From positions 228,106-292,105 of the forward strand of contig JAKOGI010000107.1 in NCBI GenBank assembly GCA_029747015.1: a stretch of 64,000 bases of DNA, read 5' to 3'. Below, one piece after another: positions 45,323-56,678 of the stretch (position 1 is the stretch's first letter; each line of letters begins with the position of its first letter). This DNA comes from Carnegiea gigantea (taxonomy: Eukaryota > Streptophyta > Magnoliopsida > Caryophyllales > Cactaceae). Under the pieces are notes generated by a model. The model was not told the origin of the DNA. It made no database searches and saw nothing but the letters and a program-made list of their open reading frames with translations. The position numbers and the translations under genes are program-made.

Positions 45323-45369
45323 AGGGACATCCTGATGTTATTGGACCCAATGGTGTGGCCGGTCCAGAA
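45323..45369 (+). pseudogene. MTHFR: MTHFR exon 3, left half
   Basis: Acceptor TTTGCAG|AGGGACATCC. Reads GHPDVIGPNGVAGPE, then a TAG stop that belongs to the inserted element. The last bases GGTCCAGAA are the left copy of the target duplication. Confidence 0.9.
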
Positions 45370-47694
45370 TAGTTGTTATATCATCCACCCAGTTATACAA
45401 ATGCAATTGTACAATCGGGCCTGCAATTGCCCCCACGTACAAAACACAAAGAAAACCGCCAGATTTCGGCTCACTAAAAATGCCTTATAGCTCACTAAAA
45501 TATACTGTTGTGCATCCAGTTTTGCTCACTAAAAATAATGTATAGCTCACTAAAATATTTTAGTGAGCTGAGACACAATTTTAGTAAGCTAATACGTATT
45601 TTTAGTGAGCAGACATACCGAAACTAATGTATCTTTTGTACCTAAGTTTCACTTAGTAAAAATACTATATAACTTATTAAATGTGCTATTGTACTAAAAA
45701 AGTGTTATTATGAATTTGAAACTCACTAAACTTTATTCTAGTTGTTTATATTTTTCTTAGTGAGCTATGATATTTATTTACCGAGTTAGTATATCATACA
45801 ACCGGTTGTACAGAACCAATTTTACAATCGAATTTCAGCTCACTAAAAATGTATAGCTCACTACAATACTTAATGAGCTGAGATACAGTTTTAGTGAGCT
45901 AATACATACTTTTAGTGAGCGGATAGATCAATGTATCTTATGTATCCTAGGTTTCACGTAGTAAAAATACTATGTAACTTATTAAAATGTGCTATTGTAC
46001 TAAAAAAAGTGTTATTGTGTATCTGAATTTACTAAAATATATTCTAGTTGTCTATATTTTTTTAGTAAGCTATGGCATATATTTAGTGAGTTATGACATA
46101 TATTTAGTGAGTTGGACTATATTTAATTAATTCACTACATTTCTATTATACTCACAAAATATAATACAAACACCCTTTTGGCATAATAAAAAATGATTGA
46201 GCTGTAACATAAGCTAAGAACTTCATAATATTATTTGCTGGCTATTTATACTATTCTTTTTAGTGAGCTATGCTATTTATTTAGTAAGTTATGACAGATA
46301 TTTGGTGAGTTATAAAATATATTTTATGACTAATATGATTTGGCGTGAAATACTAATCATTCATAATAAAAAATGAGTGAACAAACAATTTTAGTTAGCA
46401 CATATACTTTTTTGTTCATATTCTAAGATATAATATATTCGTCTTTTAGTGAGATATGACATATATTTAGTGAGCTATGACATACTTTTAGTGAGTTGGA
46501 CTATATTTGTATTATACTAACTAAATATGTTTGATACGAATGCGCTTATGTCACAATAAAAGATAATATAAATATTTCTTACTAATATTGTATTGCTCAT
46601 TAAATATATTATATAGCTTACGAATGCGCCTTTCCTTTTTGAAACACAAGTAGGATTGCACAAAATTCTAACATAATAATCAACATCAACAACCTCAGCA
46701 ACAGAACGATCTAATGTAGATATGAAAATTGAAATATCATCTGCAAAAATAACATAATTTTTGTGGTGAGCTATAACGCATAATTGGTGAGCACAACCTT
46801 CATTCTAGCGAGCCAAACGCTTGTGTTAGTGAGCAGAAATGCTCTGTGGTACAAGGCAACAGATTTTTTTATAGTGAGCTATTGTTTTCCCGATCATGCA
46901 TAAGATTAATTATAGTGATTATATTTGGTGAGCAGAGAACTGATTTATGATTGTTGAATACAAGCTCAATGGAAGTGAGCTAAATGTATTTCTTTAGTGA
47001 GCCAATGACTATATTTAGTGAGCACATAGCTCATATTCGTGAGTTGTTGTTTCTCATATGTACATAGCAACAATGAAAATATCATCCGGAATAATAACCA
47101 TAACATTTGTGGTGAGCTATAATGCAATATCGGTGAGTACACAGGTCAATCCTAGTGAGCCAAACGTTTCTTTTACTGAGCAAAAACTGCCCTGCAGTAC
47201 AGGGTAACATATTTTTTATAGTGAGCTAAATGTATACCTTTAGTGAGCCAACGACTATATTTAGTGAGCACATAACTCATAACGGTGAGCTATCGTTTCT
47301 CATATATTGCAAACCAAAATTTACATAATGCAATCCAGTTCAAAAATCTCGAAATTAACTCATCAAAACGCAAAACTAACGAACACAACTTCCAATCCCG
47401 AAAACAAAAACAGAGATCGAAAAAGTACTATCAAACTTGACGAACAATTCCCGTTTTATGAAGATTCAACATCAATAGCGACATTAAGATCAAACCCAAC
47501 CATTCAATAATTGCTGAACATTAAAGCAATCGAAACAGCGAAGAGTAAATGGGGAGAATGCAAACCGCGATTTTAAAAAATTGAGGAGAATGAATTTTTT
47601 TTTTTAAAAAAAAGCCTAGGACTCGGCAGTTGGATGACTCAAAATCGCTGATGGTGGGCCCGGGTGTACAATTGGTTGTACGTAATAATTTACA
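45370..47694. mobile_element. 2.3-kb element of repeated AGTGAGC motifs inserted in MTHFR exon 3
   Basis: Exon sequence is duplicated on both sides: (G)GTCCAGAA at 45361-45369 and (A)GTCCAGAA at 47695-47703. That gives 8 exact bases, or 9 with one change, fitting a hAT (8) or Mutator-like (9) insertion. The ends form imperfect inverted repeats: the left has CAATTGTACAATCGGGCC, and the right read inward has CAATTGTACACCCGGGCC. The interior contains no recognisable protein. Instead it has at least 16 exact AGTGAGC and a similar number of one-base variants, mostly as tttagtgagctat. Near the left end they are in the opposite orientation (agctcactaaaa), further right in the direct orientation. Confidence 0.85.
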
Positions 47695-47703
47695 AGTCCA
47701 GAA

Positions 47704-47739
47704 GCATATGCTGACGATCTTGCTTACTTGAAGAGAAAG
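47704..47739 (+). pseudogene. MTHFR: MTHFR exon 3, right half
   Basis: Continues the protein directly from the left half: AYADDLAYLKRK, with canonical donor AAAG|GTGCTC. The frame would be restored if the insertion and one target copy were absent. Confidence 0.9.
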
Positions 47740-48981
47740 GTGCTCTTTTTTTCCTTTCCTGAAATTGTGCAAAAATGTCTGTTTATATGAAGATTGCAAT
47801 GCAGTTAGCATTTAAAACCCTGGTGGCTTATTGTTTATCATGATATCTTCTGGCTTGTCTTTTGGCTTATTTCAGTAAAGAGATAGATGAAGGGTGACTT
47901 CCCACTCCCCTATAGCATACGAATCTTGAACTTCCTTAGTCAAGAAAGCCTGCTCCTCGCAAAATCAAAAATGAAAATAAAAATAAGAATAAATAGGCGA
48001 GTCAACTTTGTAACAACATTCATGGTATGGCCATTTTTTATTGGGATGTTTTGTTTATTAGTTTTCCCCTAGACCCCTACAGCAAGAACCCATCTATATC
48101 TGGAAGCGAAGCAGTCACCCCTTTTCAGTTTATGACTTTACGGTTGCATTCGAGGACAAATCTAGAGAAGTCGAGCGTTTTTTCCCAGAAACTGTTCTCT
48201 GCTATTACTATAACAATCAATTTTGTACTCTGCCGGCCTGTTTTTTCATGATATATCCTTATCCTGGAGAAAGGACAAAAAGATTTTGTGACATAAAAAT
48301 TCGGTTATGAAAATCAGTGGCAACTTATGTATAGTAGTAAGTCGTAACCTTATAACAATTGACAGGATTGCATTTGATTGCTGTTCTGAATATTAGTTGA
48401 TCAATGAAGGGATATATATTTGAACTATGAATATCTACTAGTTGGTAATAAGACATAAGCAGGATATGGTTTTAAGTGGAATGTTCACAATTATGCTAAG
48501 AAACAGATATTGTGCTTTTAATATTTAAAAATGTGAGCTAAGCCAAGAACTTGTCTGGAGCTGTAGTCTGATTGGGCTGCCTATTAACTGTGCAGTTGAT
48601 CTCATTATGGGTTTCTTTATGCCTCAGAGGATTCTGTCATTACACTTCTTAATTGTAACTTAAGATGAGCCTTGAAAGCATGCAAGATCTCTATTTTCTT
48701 TCTTTCATGTTTTTTCTGCCTGCACTTGGGGAAAGCTTCTAGGTGAATCATTCCCAAATTTTTGTTTACATCTCAGGGATTCGGGAAATATGATTCGTGC
48801 TTTTTTAGTGCATGGTAATTTTATTTGACTCTTGTAGTCTTTCGTGCATGCTCTTTGATCTTTGAAGCCCTGCTTATGGTGCCATGAATATGATAATGTG
48901 ACCTTACTGACAGCAGTCACTTGTCCTAAATTTATTCTTATTTTTACACTGATTTTTCCCCTCTTTTGGCGAATGTCTTAG

Positions 48982-49155
48982 GCGGATGCTGGTGGAGATT
49001 TTATAATCACTCAGCTGTTATATGATACTGACATTTTTCTCAAGTTTGTAAGTGATTGTCGTCAGATTGGAGTCACTTGTCCAATTGTTCCTGGCATTAT
49101 GCCCATCAATAACTACAAGGGGTTTCTACGGATGACTGGTTTTTGTAAAACAAAG
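48982..49155 (+). pseudogene. MTHFR: MTHFR exon 4
   Basis: Acceptor GTCTTAG|GCGGAT, donor CAAAG|GTGAGT. Encodes [20 protein letters not shown] and [19 protein letters not shown], part of the FAD/folate-binding barrel. Intact frame. Confidence 0.95.
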
Positions 49156-49538
49156 GTGAGTGATCTGGACGTTGTCTCTTGTGTACAAATGACATGATTT
49201 TTAGTGTACACCTCCCGCCCTCTTTGATTTACTCTGATTCTTAGCATAAGCTTATTTTCTTTATTCATGTTTTCTGATTTGCTTCCTGTTTTGAGTTATC
49301 TCAACTCTAGGTTTATTTCTCTTCTTTGTGAACTCAAACCAAACTTGAAACTAATATCAAAAGTGGACCATTTAATTGTCTCTTCTAGTCCCCTACTTTC
49401 CTTCCTCCTAGCTATTGATCTTGTCTCTTTGAAGATTGGCATCTTCCCACCTCTGGTCATCTCCGTTCTGCTCACTTTCATGATTGGCTGTTGTGATCCT
49501 TTGAACTGAAATCTTGTTTGACTGGCGAAACATTGTAG

Positions 49539-49712
49539 ATTCCTCAAGAGATCACTAATGCATTGGAGACGATTAAGGACAATGAAGAAGCTGTGAGAGC
49601 CTATGGGATTCACCTTGGAACTGAAATGTGCAAGAAGATTTTGGCTAGTGGAATTAAACAGTTGCATCTGTATACCCTGAATATGGAGAAGTCTGCATTA
49701 GGAATGTTGTTG
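49539..49712 (+). pseudogene. MTHFR: MTHFR exon 5
   Basis: Acceptor ATTGTAG|ATTCCT. Encodes [37 protein letters not shown] and [16 protein letters not shown]. The end is unclear: no GT follows at the expected place (ATGTTGTTGGCT). Confidence 0.92.
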
Positions 49713-49788
49713 GCTGCTTCTTGTGCCCTCTTTTGTCTCATCAGCCATAGTTCATTTGATTGTTTATTTATAAGCTGTACTGTCCCAG

Positions 49789-49895
49789 ACGCAGAATCTT
49801 GGATTGATTGAAGAATCCAAGATTCGAAGGCCATTACCGTGGAAACGCCCCGCAAATGTTAATCGTGTTAAAGAAGATGTCCGACCCATATTTTG
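49789..49895 (+). pseudogene. MTHFR: MTHFR exon 6
   Basis: Acceptor either CCCAG|ACGCAG (49789) or ACGCAG|AATCTT (49795). Encodes [20 protein letters not shown] and [11 protein letters not shown]. Donor TTTTG|GTATGC is canonical. Confidence 0.93.
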
Positions 49896-50019
49896 GTATG
49901 CTCAATTCATAGAGTTTCTCATCATTCGTGGTTAATTAATACTTTTTGGTTTTGCTGTTAAACTCCTACATCTTTCTGCTAGAATTCTATCTGCTTTCAT
50001 TCTTGGTGGCTGACTGCAG

Positions 50020-50131
50020 GGCAAATCGTCCAAAAAGCTACATTGCTCGGACATGGGGATGGGATCAGTACCCACGTGGGCGATGGGGTGATTGTTGTAA
50101 TCCCTCTTACGGAGCATTAAGTGATCATCAG
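50020..50131 (+). pseudogene. MTHFR: MTHFR exon 7
   Basis: Acceptor CTGCAG|GGCAAA, donor CATCAG|GTAAAT. Encodes [20 protein letters not shown] and SYGALSDHQ. Intact frame. Confidence 0.95.
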
Positions 50132-50931
50132 GTAAATGCAATTAGTCTTCCATACTAGTGGTAGTCCCCTCCCGCATTCCCTACCAGCTATATAAATGTT
50201 CATCTTGTGGTTTGGTGACAGTGAGCTGGATTGGAGTGTGAATCTTGAATGATAGACAGCCTGGTGTCATCTGTTGATCATGGAATGTATTTATGACCAA
50301 TTCAGGACTGTCTTAATGAACTGGAAAATGCTGCCAACTCTTTGCATGAAAAGATCCTCCCCCCCCTCCCCCCTTCCCCCCCAACCCAAATTTTACAAGC
50401 CGGGCTTTCTGTCACTATCACTTCAGTTTATGAATCTAGTAATAATGTAATGATTTTTCATCACTCTTACTTGCCTACTTGCTAGCCACTGATTATGAAA
50501 CTTTTCCCTACCATTTTCTTCATGTGATAAATAGTTCTTGGATGAGACTTTGCAGAATTATGGTCAAATGTCAACCAAAGCTATGCTTTTAACAAAAGAA
50601 TTTATTCGAACTGACTACTGTGCCATCTTCGCTGGGTTGTTGCTTTGTGTTGGCCATGCTGGCCTTGTTCGGAACTTACCAATAGCTGCTTGTTTCTCAG
50701 TAAAAAGGTGATTGGACTGCAGTATAACAGTCAATCATTGATATTTATTTTCTGTTTTCTTTTCTGCATGATCCTAAGTGTTCTATCAAGAGTATTGTTT
50801 GGGTTGCTTGTCAATTTCCTCTGCTTAGCTTCTCTGTGTTCACAGGAGCTGAAATTATGAGATGTCTTGGTGGACATATCTGCTCCCCTGATTTGTCAGA
50901 ATGATAATCCATGCTCTGATTTTTCTGACAG

Positions 50932-51048
50932 TTTATGAGACCACGCGCGCGTGATAAGAAGCTCCACGAAGAGTGGGTTGTTCCACTAGAAAGTGTTGAA
51001 GATATGTATGAGGGAGATATTGTCAATGGTGTTGATGGAGCTATCACG
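50932..51048 (+). pseudogene. MTHFR: MTHFR exon 8
   Basis: Acceptor CTGACAG|TTTATG. Encodes [20 protein letters not shown] and SVEDMYE. Family members end the exon at this Glu, but the expected GAG|GTAGAT-like donor reads GAGGGAGAT. The next canonical donor (ACG|GTAAAT, 51049) would add 12 residues in frame. Confidence 0.88.
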
Positions 51049-51088
51049 GTAAATCTTACGTTGGCTGATGATCTTTGTGTCATTTCAG

Positions 51089-51266
51089 AGATTCAAGAGC
51101 TACTGTCTTGGTAAGCTGAAAAGCCATCCTTGGTCCGAAATAGATGGCCTTAAGCCAGAAACAAGGATCATTGATGAACAACTGGCAAATATAAATTCGG
51201 AAGGCTTTCTAACTATAAATAGCCAGCCGGCAGTTAATGGAGAACGGTCCGACTCCCCTGCTGTTG
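51089..51266 (+). pseudogene. MTHFR: MTHFR exon 9
   Basis: Acceptor TTTCAG|AGATTC, donor GTTG|GTAAGT. Encodes [29 protein letters not shown] and [19 protein letters not shown] in the regulatory domain. Confidence 0.95.
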
Positions 51267-51569
51267 GTAAGTCTCCAGCCCGCTGCCCCGAGTAGGGTTA
51301 CGTTGAGGAGGAGAAGCCAATTGAAAGCATAACGAGATTGAGTACACTCGTCTGGTAACAGCCATTAGGGTGTGAGCCTTGGTAATGCCTGTGGCAAGTA
51401 TAGCATACACCTCAAGAGCTCCTAGCTATTTGCTTCGCTATAGTACTTCTGTTTGTTTCCTGTTAGGAATGTTCTTGCCAGTCATCAATAGCTTCTTGCT
51501 TGTGATTTTTATATCACTGAGGGAGAATGTTCTACTAGCTAGCTCAAATCGGGAATGCTTTGCATACAG

Positions 51570-51904
51570 GATGGGGTGGTCCTGGTGGATATGTGTATCA
51601 GAAAGCGTATGTGGAGTTCTTTTGCTCAAAGGAGAAGTTGAATGCACTTGTTGAGAAATGCAAAGCAATCACTTACATCACGTACATGGCGGTGAAAAGA
51701 GGAGGAGATTGGATCGCAAATGTTGGTGAATCGGATGTGAATGCTGTTACATGGGGTGTTTTCCCTGCGAAGGAGATCATCCAACCAACCGTCGTGGATC
51801 CTGCCAGTTTTATGATCTGGAAAGGCGAGGCATTTGAAATTTGGTCGAGATCTTGGGCTAAGTTGTATCCAGAGGGTGAACCATCCAAGAAATTACTTGA
51901 AAAG
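51570..51904 (+). pseudogene. MTHFR: MTHFR exon 10
   Basis: Acceptor ATACAG|GATGGG. Encodes [40 protein letters not shown] and [20 protein letters not shown]. The donor position reads AAAAG|GCTTGT, not GT. Confidence 0.93.
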
Positions 51905-52211
51905 GCTTGTGCCTTTGACACTTGTTCCCCTTCCCCCTCCTCGACTTATATATTTTCGTTTCTTGTAGATTTCCGAGTTAATCCAAGAGCTGTACTGGTG
52001 GAGCCCTAAAATTCTGAAAAACTGCATTGAAACTTCTAGCCCATGGCTCTCAAACTTCTATGCATATAGATTTTAGCCAAGCAAATCAATCAAAATGAAC
52101 GCAGCCTCCTTGCCGTATTATCAGTCTCCTATTTGCTACAATCACCAACTTTGCCATTGCTACATTGAAGCAGTTTGCTTAGTTTGTCTGACATTAATGC
52201 CCTTGGTACAT

Positions 52212-52295
52212 GTGCAAAACAGCTACTACTTGATCAGCTTGGTGGATAATGACTACATTGATGGCGATTTGTTTTCTGTTTTTGCAGATGTTTGA
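52212..52295 (+). pseudogene. MTHFR: MTHFR last exon
   Basis: Encodes [20 protein letters not shown] and ends FADV-TGA. The base pair before the exon is AT (GGTACAT|GTGCAA) where AG is expected. Confidence 0.9.
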
Positions 52296-52498
52296 GATAA
52301 GCTTATGCTACATTTTCCATTACTTCCATATTTTGTTTATCCGGCGCAGGTGCATCAGTGTTGCACACTGGCACTGATGTTGGTCATTTTGGTTCTTGGA
52401 ATTATAATTAGTCTATTAGTATGACATGTAAAATTGCTGGGCTTTTATTCCCCAAAAGGCCTCCCTTCGCAAATTGCAATGTGAGGAGCTTATGATTC
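52296..52498 (+). other. MTHFR 3' flank, probable untranslated region
   Basis: Non-coding sequence between the stop codon and the Sirevirus insertion. The unbroken flank resumes at 63343. Confidence 0.5.
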
Positions 52499-52503
52499 AC
52501 TTT
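52499..52503. other. Target-site duplication of the Sirevirus, left
   Basis: ACTTT, repeated at 63338-63342 on the other side of the element. Confidence 0.75.
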
Positions 52504-53976
52504 GGTTAGATTTTAATCCACAAGGACACAAGAGGGGGGGTGAATTGTGTCTGCCAATTTTTCGAATTGTTTCAAAAACACTCGTGAGAACTGTTTGGAG
52601 TAAGTATTTCTAGTGAGACAGAGACAAACTTATTTCAGAACATTTATGAGACCTGTTTGCGATGTGTGTTCTCAGTGAAACAGAAACGACAGTAATTTGC
52701 GGAAATAGTAAAGGAGACATAATATTTTTACGTGGAAAACCACCTTTGGCCCAACTGAGGTGTAAAAACCACGACTTGCCACTTGTAGGATTTCAGAAAA
52801 CACTTTCACTAAATCGGGCCGAACACGTTACAACCGTAACACACGTAACCTAGTCTACCAAAGACTCTAGTTACAAGCACACATCCAAAGTCTCCCCAGA
52901 CTTAGACAAAACACTCACGGACACAATGTCCACACGCCTCCTAAGAGACCACGTCCAACAGTTTGGACAACCTCTAATTACGACGACGGAAAAGAGATAA
53001 AGAACACCTTACTTGAATGCTTCTAAATAAGCTAAGTGCAAGGTACAATACAGCTCCTATTATGCCAATGACGAAGACTCAATTAAGCACACACTATGAA
53101 GGTTTTTCTTACAGAAAAATTCAGACTCAAAAGCAATTTCAGTACATTCAAGGACTCGTGAAAACCGGTGGAAAAACCCTATGTAAGAATAAGGGATAAG
53201 TCTTCCTTAAATAAGGACTGTGTGAAAAATCCTTGTTCCTCTCGAATCCTTGGGCTGCAAGGAGATGAAGAAGAAGAGAACTCTTCCTTCAAAATTGTAA
53301 TAGGAGATCTCTCATATCTTTCCATTTATCTTATCTTTTCAAAAACAAGATATATTTGATGGATATTCTTCCGAAAAATAAAATCAAATCTTTTAACAAT
53401 ATTTGCAGTGAAAGAAATCCTTTTTGACTCAAATACCATCAGGAAAGTTATTCCTAATTTGTTTCTAGAAAATCGACAGTCAACAAATCCTTTAAAAAAA
53501 TGTTTGAAAATCAGATTTATGTTCTAGTCTCGGAACACTGTAGTTCGGATCTCATGAACCAGTTCTGAGACAGTGTTCTAAGCCCTAAACCCATTCAAAG
53601 TGAATGCTAAATTGGAGATCTTCTACTTGGCATATTAACAAGAATCTAACATACACACATTCAATCCTAAGACTCTTATTCTCAACAAGACTTCTTGTAT
53701 AAATCCATGCTTCCACTCCTAGAACTGATTGGAGGGAGTGTTCTTCACTCCTTCTGTCATAATTTTATGCAATCACTCCCGGAACTGTTCTGAGGGAGTG
53801 TTCTCAATTTCTTCACACGATGTCATCATGATGCTCTAAGCTCATTCAAACTGCTCCATATATTTGTTCGAATCCTGTCTCAACATACAACTCAAGCACA
53901 ACACATAGCTCACAACACATTGACTAGGGCATTTGGATTGTCATCATCAAAATCTTATACATTAATTGGGTCAAAA
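52504..53976 (-). repeat. 3' LTR of the Sirevirus
   Basis: 1,473 bp. Compared by eye with the 5' LTR over two stretches, it differs at about 5 to 9% of positions. Confidence 0.92.
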
Positions 53977-54180
53977 ATTTTCCCCTTTTTGATGATGGCA
54001 AACCAAATGACCTTAAGTCGAAACAGATGTCAAAAACAGGGCAAGATAGGTTGGTGCCAGAACAGACAAGGTCAAAATTTTATGCAAGGCACACAAGTAA
54101 GAGGAACAGTAGTGAGAGGTCAACTTAAACTGGACAAACTAATCAGGACTAAGGTCATGCTCATCTTCCCCCTTTTGACA
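53977..54180 (-). other. Two polypurine tracts of the Sirevirus
   Basis: Minus strand: CATCAAAAAGGGGAAAAAT directly before the LTR, and TGTCAAAAGGGGGAAGATGA around 54164-54182. Multiple polypurine tracts upstream of the 3' LTR are characteristic of Sireviruses. Confidence 0.7.
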
Positions 54181-54456
54181 TCATCAAAACAGGGTCTAGA
54201 GGCCAAAGGTCTGAGTCCAATATAGATGTAATCACCACTCCAGGGGTAATGTGAGAAATAGTAGTGATACACTCAAGCATACAATACAGTAAGAATATTG
54301 GCCATCTGAGTCACACATAAATAAGAAGCATAGAACAAGCAAAGATCATAAAACTACAAAAGTCATCCACGAACAGTCACAATCCAAAGTGTTCATAGAC
54401 CAGTAGGAGGAGCGAACAGAAAAATAAGTAGCAAGGAGAGAGGGGAATATTCAAGT
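54181..54456. other. spacer between env-like ORF and polypurine tracts
   Basis: No protein is seen in this stretch. Confidence 0.5.
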
Positions 54457-56242
54457 TCAGATGGAAGGGGGAGAGAATTTAGAGGTAAGGGCAGAAATGG
54501 CAAGCAGAAGGGCCTCATGTCGTTGGGCATTCAGCTTCTGTTCTTCAGCAAGGGCCTTCTTGACTTCTGCAATTTCACCTTGCAGGGAGAGCTGGTCCTG
54601 CATAAGGGTGTTCAGAGTAGGGGTACTGGCGGATGATGGTTCCTTGAGAACAGGGCGGAAGGGTGTTTAGAACCCCTGTTCGGAACCGGTGTTCCCACTT
54701 TTGGTCACTTGAAATCCACACCCTATCAATGTACTACCCCGTATTTCATCCGTATTTTGGAGGCTTACTCTCTTTTGCAGTGTAATCCCAGATGACTCAA
54801 ATACTGAAGTCAGCAGGAACCCATACCCCATGTCGTGATCCTTAGACGTGTTCACAATACGGGTAATGTGGTGAATCATGATCGCGGGTAAGTTGATTTT
54901 TTCACCCCGATCTAAAAGATCAGTAAGGCACATGTCCATAGGATCAGCCAAATTATGTTCCTGACCCCTAGGAATGACATTCTTAATGACAAACCAAAAC
55001 AGTAATCTATGCAAAGGAAGCATTTCCCCCTTACGCATAGATCGGGGCCTAGTGATTGTAGGGTCGTGAGCTAATCTTTGAGTTAGCTCGAGTAGTCTCT
55101 CCTCTCCTAACATAGTCTTATCCTCACGGACATACACAGCAAAACCATCAGGTGGCACCCCAAGCATTTCCCCTAAGTCTGCAGCATCAAACCTAAGTCT
55201 ATGCCCACCAACTGTGCTGGTCACCACCCCATTAGTGACCACACAGTGGGCATAGAATTCAGCTAACTCAGAAACAGAACATCCACGCGGAGTGTTCGTA
55301 AACAAGTCCAGCCACCCCTGAATTCTCAGTTTCTCCAGAAATACCTCAAGTCCTTGTTCCTAAAAGTAGGCTATTTTGATTACTTTTCCTCTAACTACAG
55401 ATGTTTGAAGGAAGTGTTGGTATCTTTCAGGAAGGGTTATGCTCTTTTTGGTTTTCTTCCTGGAGGATTCAGAACACTCCTCTACCTGCTCAGCTGGCTG
55501 TTCTGGCGCTGCTCTCTTAGAAGCAGAGGCTTTAGAAGGAGGAGGTTGAGGGGGCATTTGGGCAGGTGTTTTGAGAGGTGTTTTGAGTGGTATTCAGGCT
55601 GCTGTTTTACGGGCTGTTTTCTTCTGCAGGGCAGGTATCTCAATTATATCCTCAGGCAGTGTGGGAATAGAGGTAGGTCCTGAACTTCTTGTTCAATGTT
55701 GATAGATGAGAGTGTTGAGAGGGACGATGGGTGTAGTGGTGGTCTTCTTTTGGCGCTTAAAGCCAGGTTTGAAGGTTAGTTGGGGAGAGGGTTGCAGTTC
55801 TCTTGAACCGTATAATAGGTTCATCATCATCATCATCATCACTGTCCACAGTGAAAACAGGTGTAGGAATAGTGCTTTCTGTGCTCATCCTTTCCCCCAA
55901 ATCCCTTTCACATTCAACAGATGCGACATCCTCCTTTTCAATTTTGGCCGGTTTGTACTCAACTAGTTCCCAACCAGTAATTGGGTTCGCAGAGGGGATC
56001 ATCCTAAGGTTTAATGCAACAGACCCTAGATCTAAACTCTTCAGAAACTCAAAAATCGGAGTTGAAATAGAGTAAGAAAGAGGAGGAACAATGCTCTTAC
56101 CAGGTGCTGGGGTGCTTGGCGATACCTCAGTTATAGTGTTGAACCAGTTACTCCCCCTTGTTCTCAACGATCGGTCCTGGAGAGAACGTGGGCAGGAGGT
56201 CTTTCGCCCAGTGGAGTTACGGTTGCCTTGGTTGCTTGCCAT
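54457..56242 (-). pseudogene. Sirevirus env-like ORF
   Basis: Located after RNase H on the same strand. It opens MASNQGNRNSTGRKTSCPRS at 56242, with an acidic Asp run near 55830. After frame breaks (about 55757 and 55560) it continues with PPQPPPSKASASKRAAPEQP and then GCSVSELAEFYAHCVV and LHRLLFWFVIKNVIPRG. A single stop at 54667-54669 interrupts the frame, which otherwise runs on to a Gln/Glu-rich coiled-coil tail ending FSPPSI at 54460. Env-like proteins of this position are known in SIRE-type elements. Their function is unproven and no clear membrane segment is seen here. Confidence 0.8.
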
Positions 56243-56678
56243 TGGAGAAGTTCGAGAGAAAGACGTTAGGGTTTGGAGACTTTGGAAGCAGGAGGAAGGA
56301 GCGATTTCGGGCGAGTGGGCGGAGAGTGAAGAGAGGAAGGTCGGTGTTTTTGGAGAGAGAAAGCAGAAAGGGAGGTAGTCGGACGGTTGCTTTTCTTTTA
56401 AAGGAGAAGTTTCCTCTTCTACTTACTTTCCCGCCGCGCCACTTTACTAGTGTATTTGCAAACAAGGATCGGATCAGTTCCCAAACCTTGTTCTGACTGC
56501 TAAATATTCGGTGTCTCAGGACAATAAGGGCAATATCATTAGATCTCAGCAAGTGTCAGCAATTCATATTCCACACATGTGCTAGCAATAACATAATTTT
56601 TGACAACATCTTCTGAAACACATTTTATTTGGCCTAGTTTCTTTAACTAGTCAATCATTGGGGGATAAACAAGCATGT

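Larger units (their letters stand above)
29767..52295 (+). pseudogene. MTHFR: Methylenetetrahydrofolate reductase gene, interrupted and degraded
   Basis: The exons together cover the whole plant MTHFR, about 595 residues in the family. It has an N-terminal FAD/NAD(P)H-binding barrel that reduces 5,10-methylene-THF to 5-methyl-THF for methionine synthesis in the cytosol, and a C-terminal regulatory domain. Recognisable order: [39 protein letters not shown] region, [130 protein letters not shown] and [19 protein letters not shown]. Lesions: a one-base frameshift in exon 1; a 2.3-kb insertion in exon 3 giving an immediate stop; lost donors after exons 2, 5 and 10; a weak or shifted donor after exon 8; and a lost acceptor before the last exon. 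The 14.2-kb Tat element sits in intron 1. It cannot encode a normal enzyme as read. A few single-base lesions could be assembly errors, but the exon insertion cannot. Confidence 0.93.

Noticed and set aside
45460..47300. CRISPR-like or satellite array
   Set aside because: The AGTGAGC motifs are short, degenerate and irregularly spaced, in both orientations. There is neither a constant repeat nor constant spacers, and the setting is a plant transposon.
49267..49509. 80-codon frame in MTHFR intron 4
   Set aside because: Hydrophobic frame from T-rich intron sequence between two certain exons.
54461..54670. Plus-strand 69-codon frame
   Set aside because: The complementary strand continues the env-like ORF; this is its shadow.
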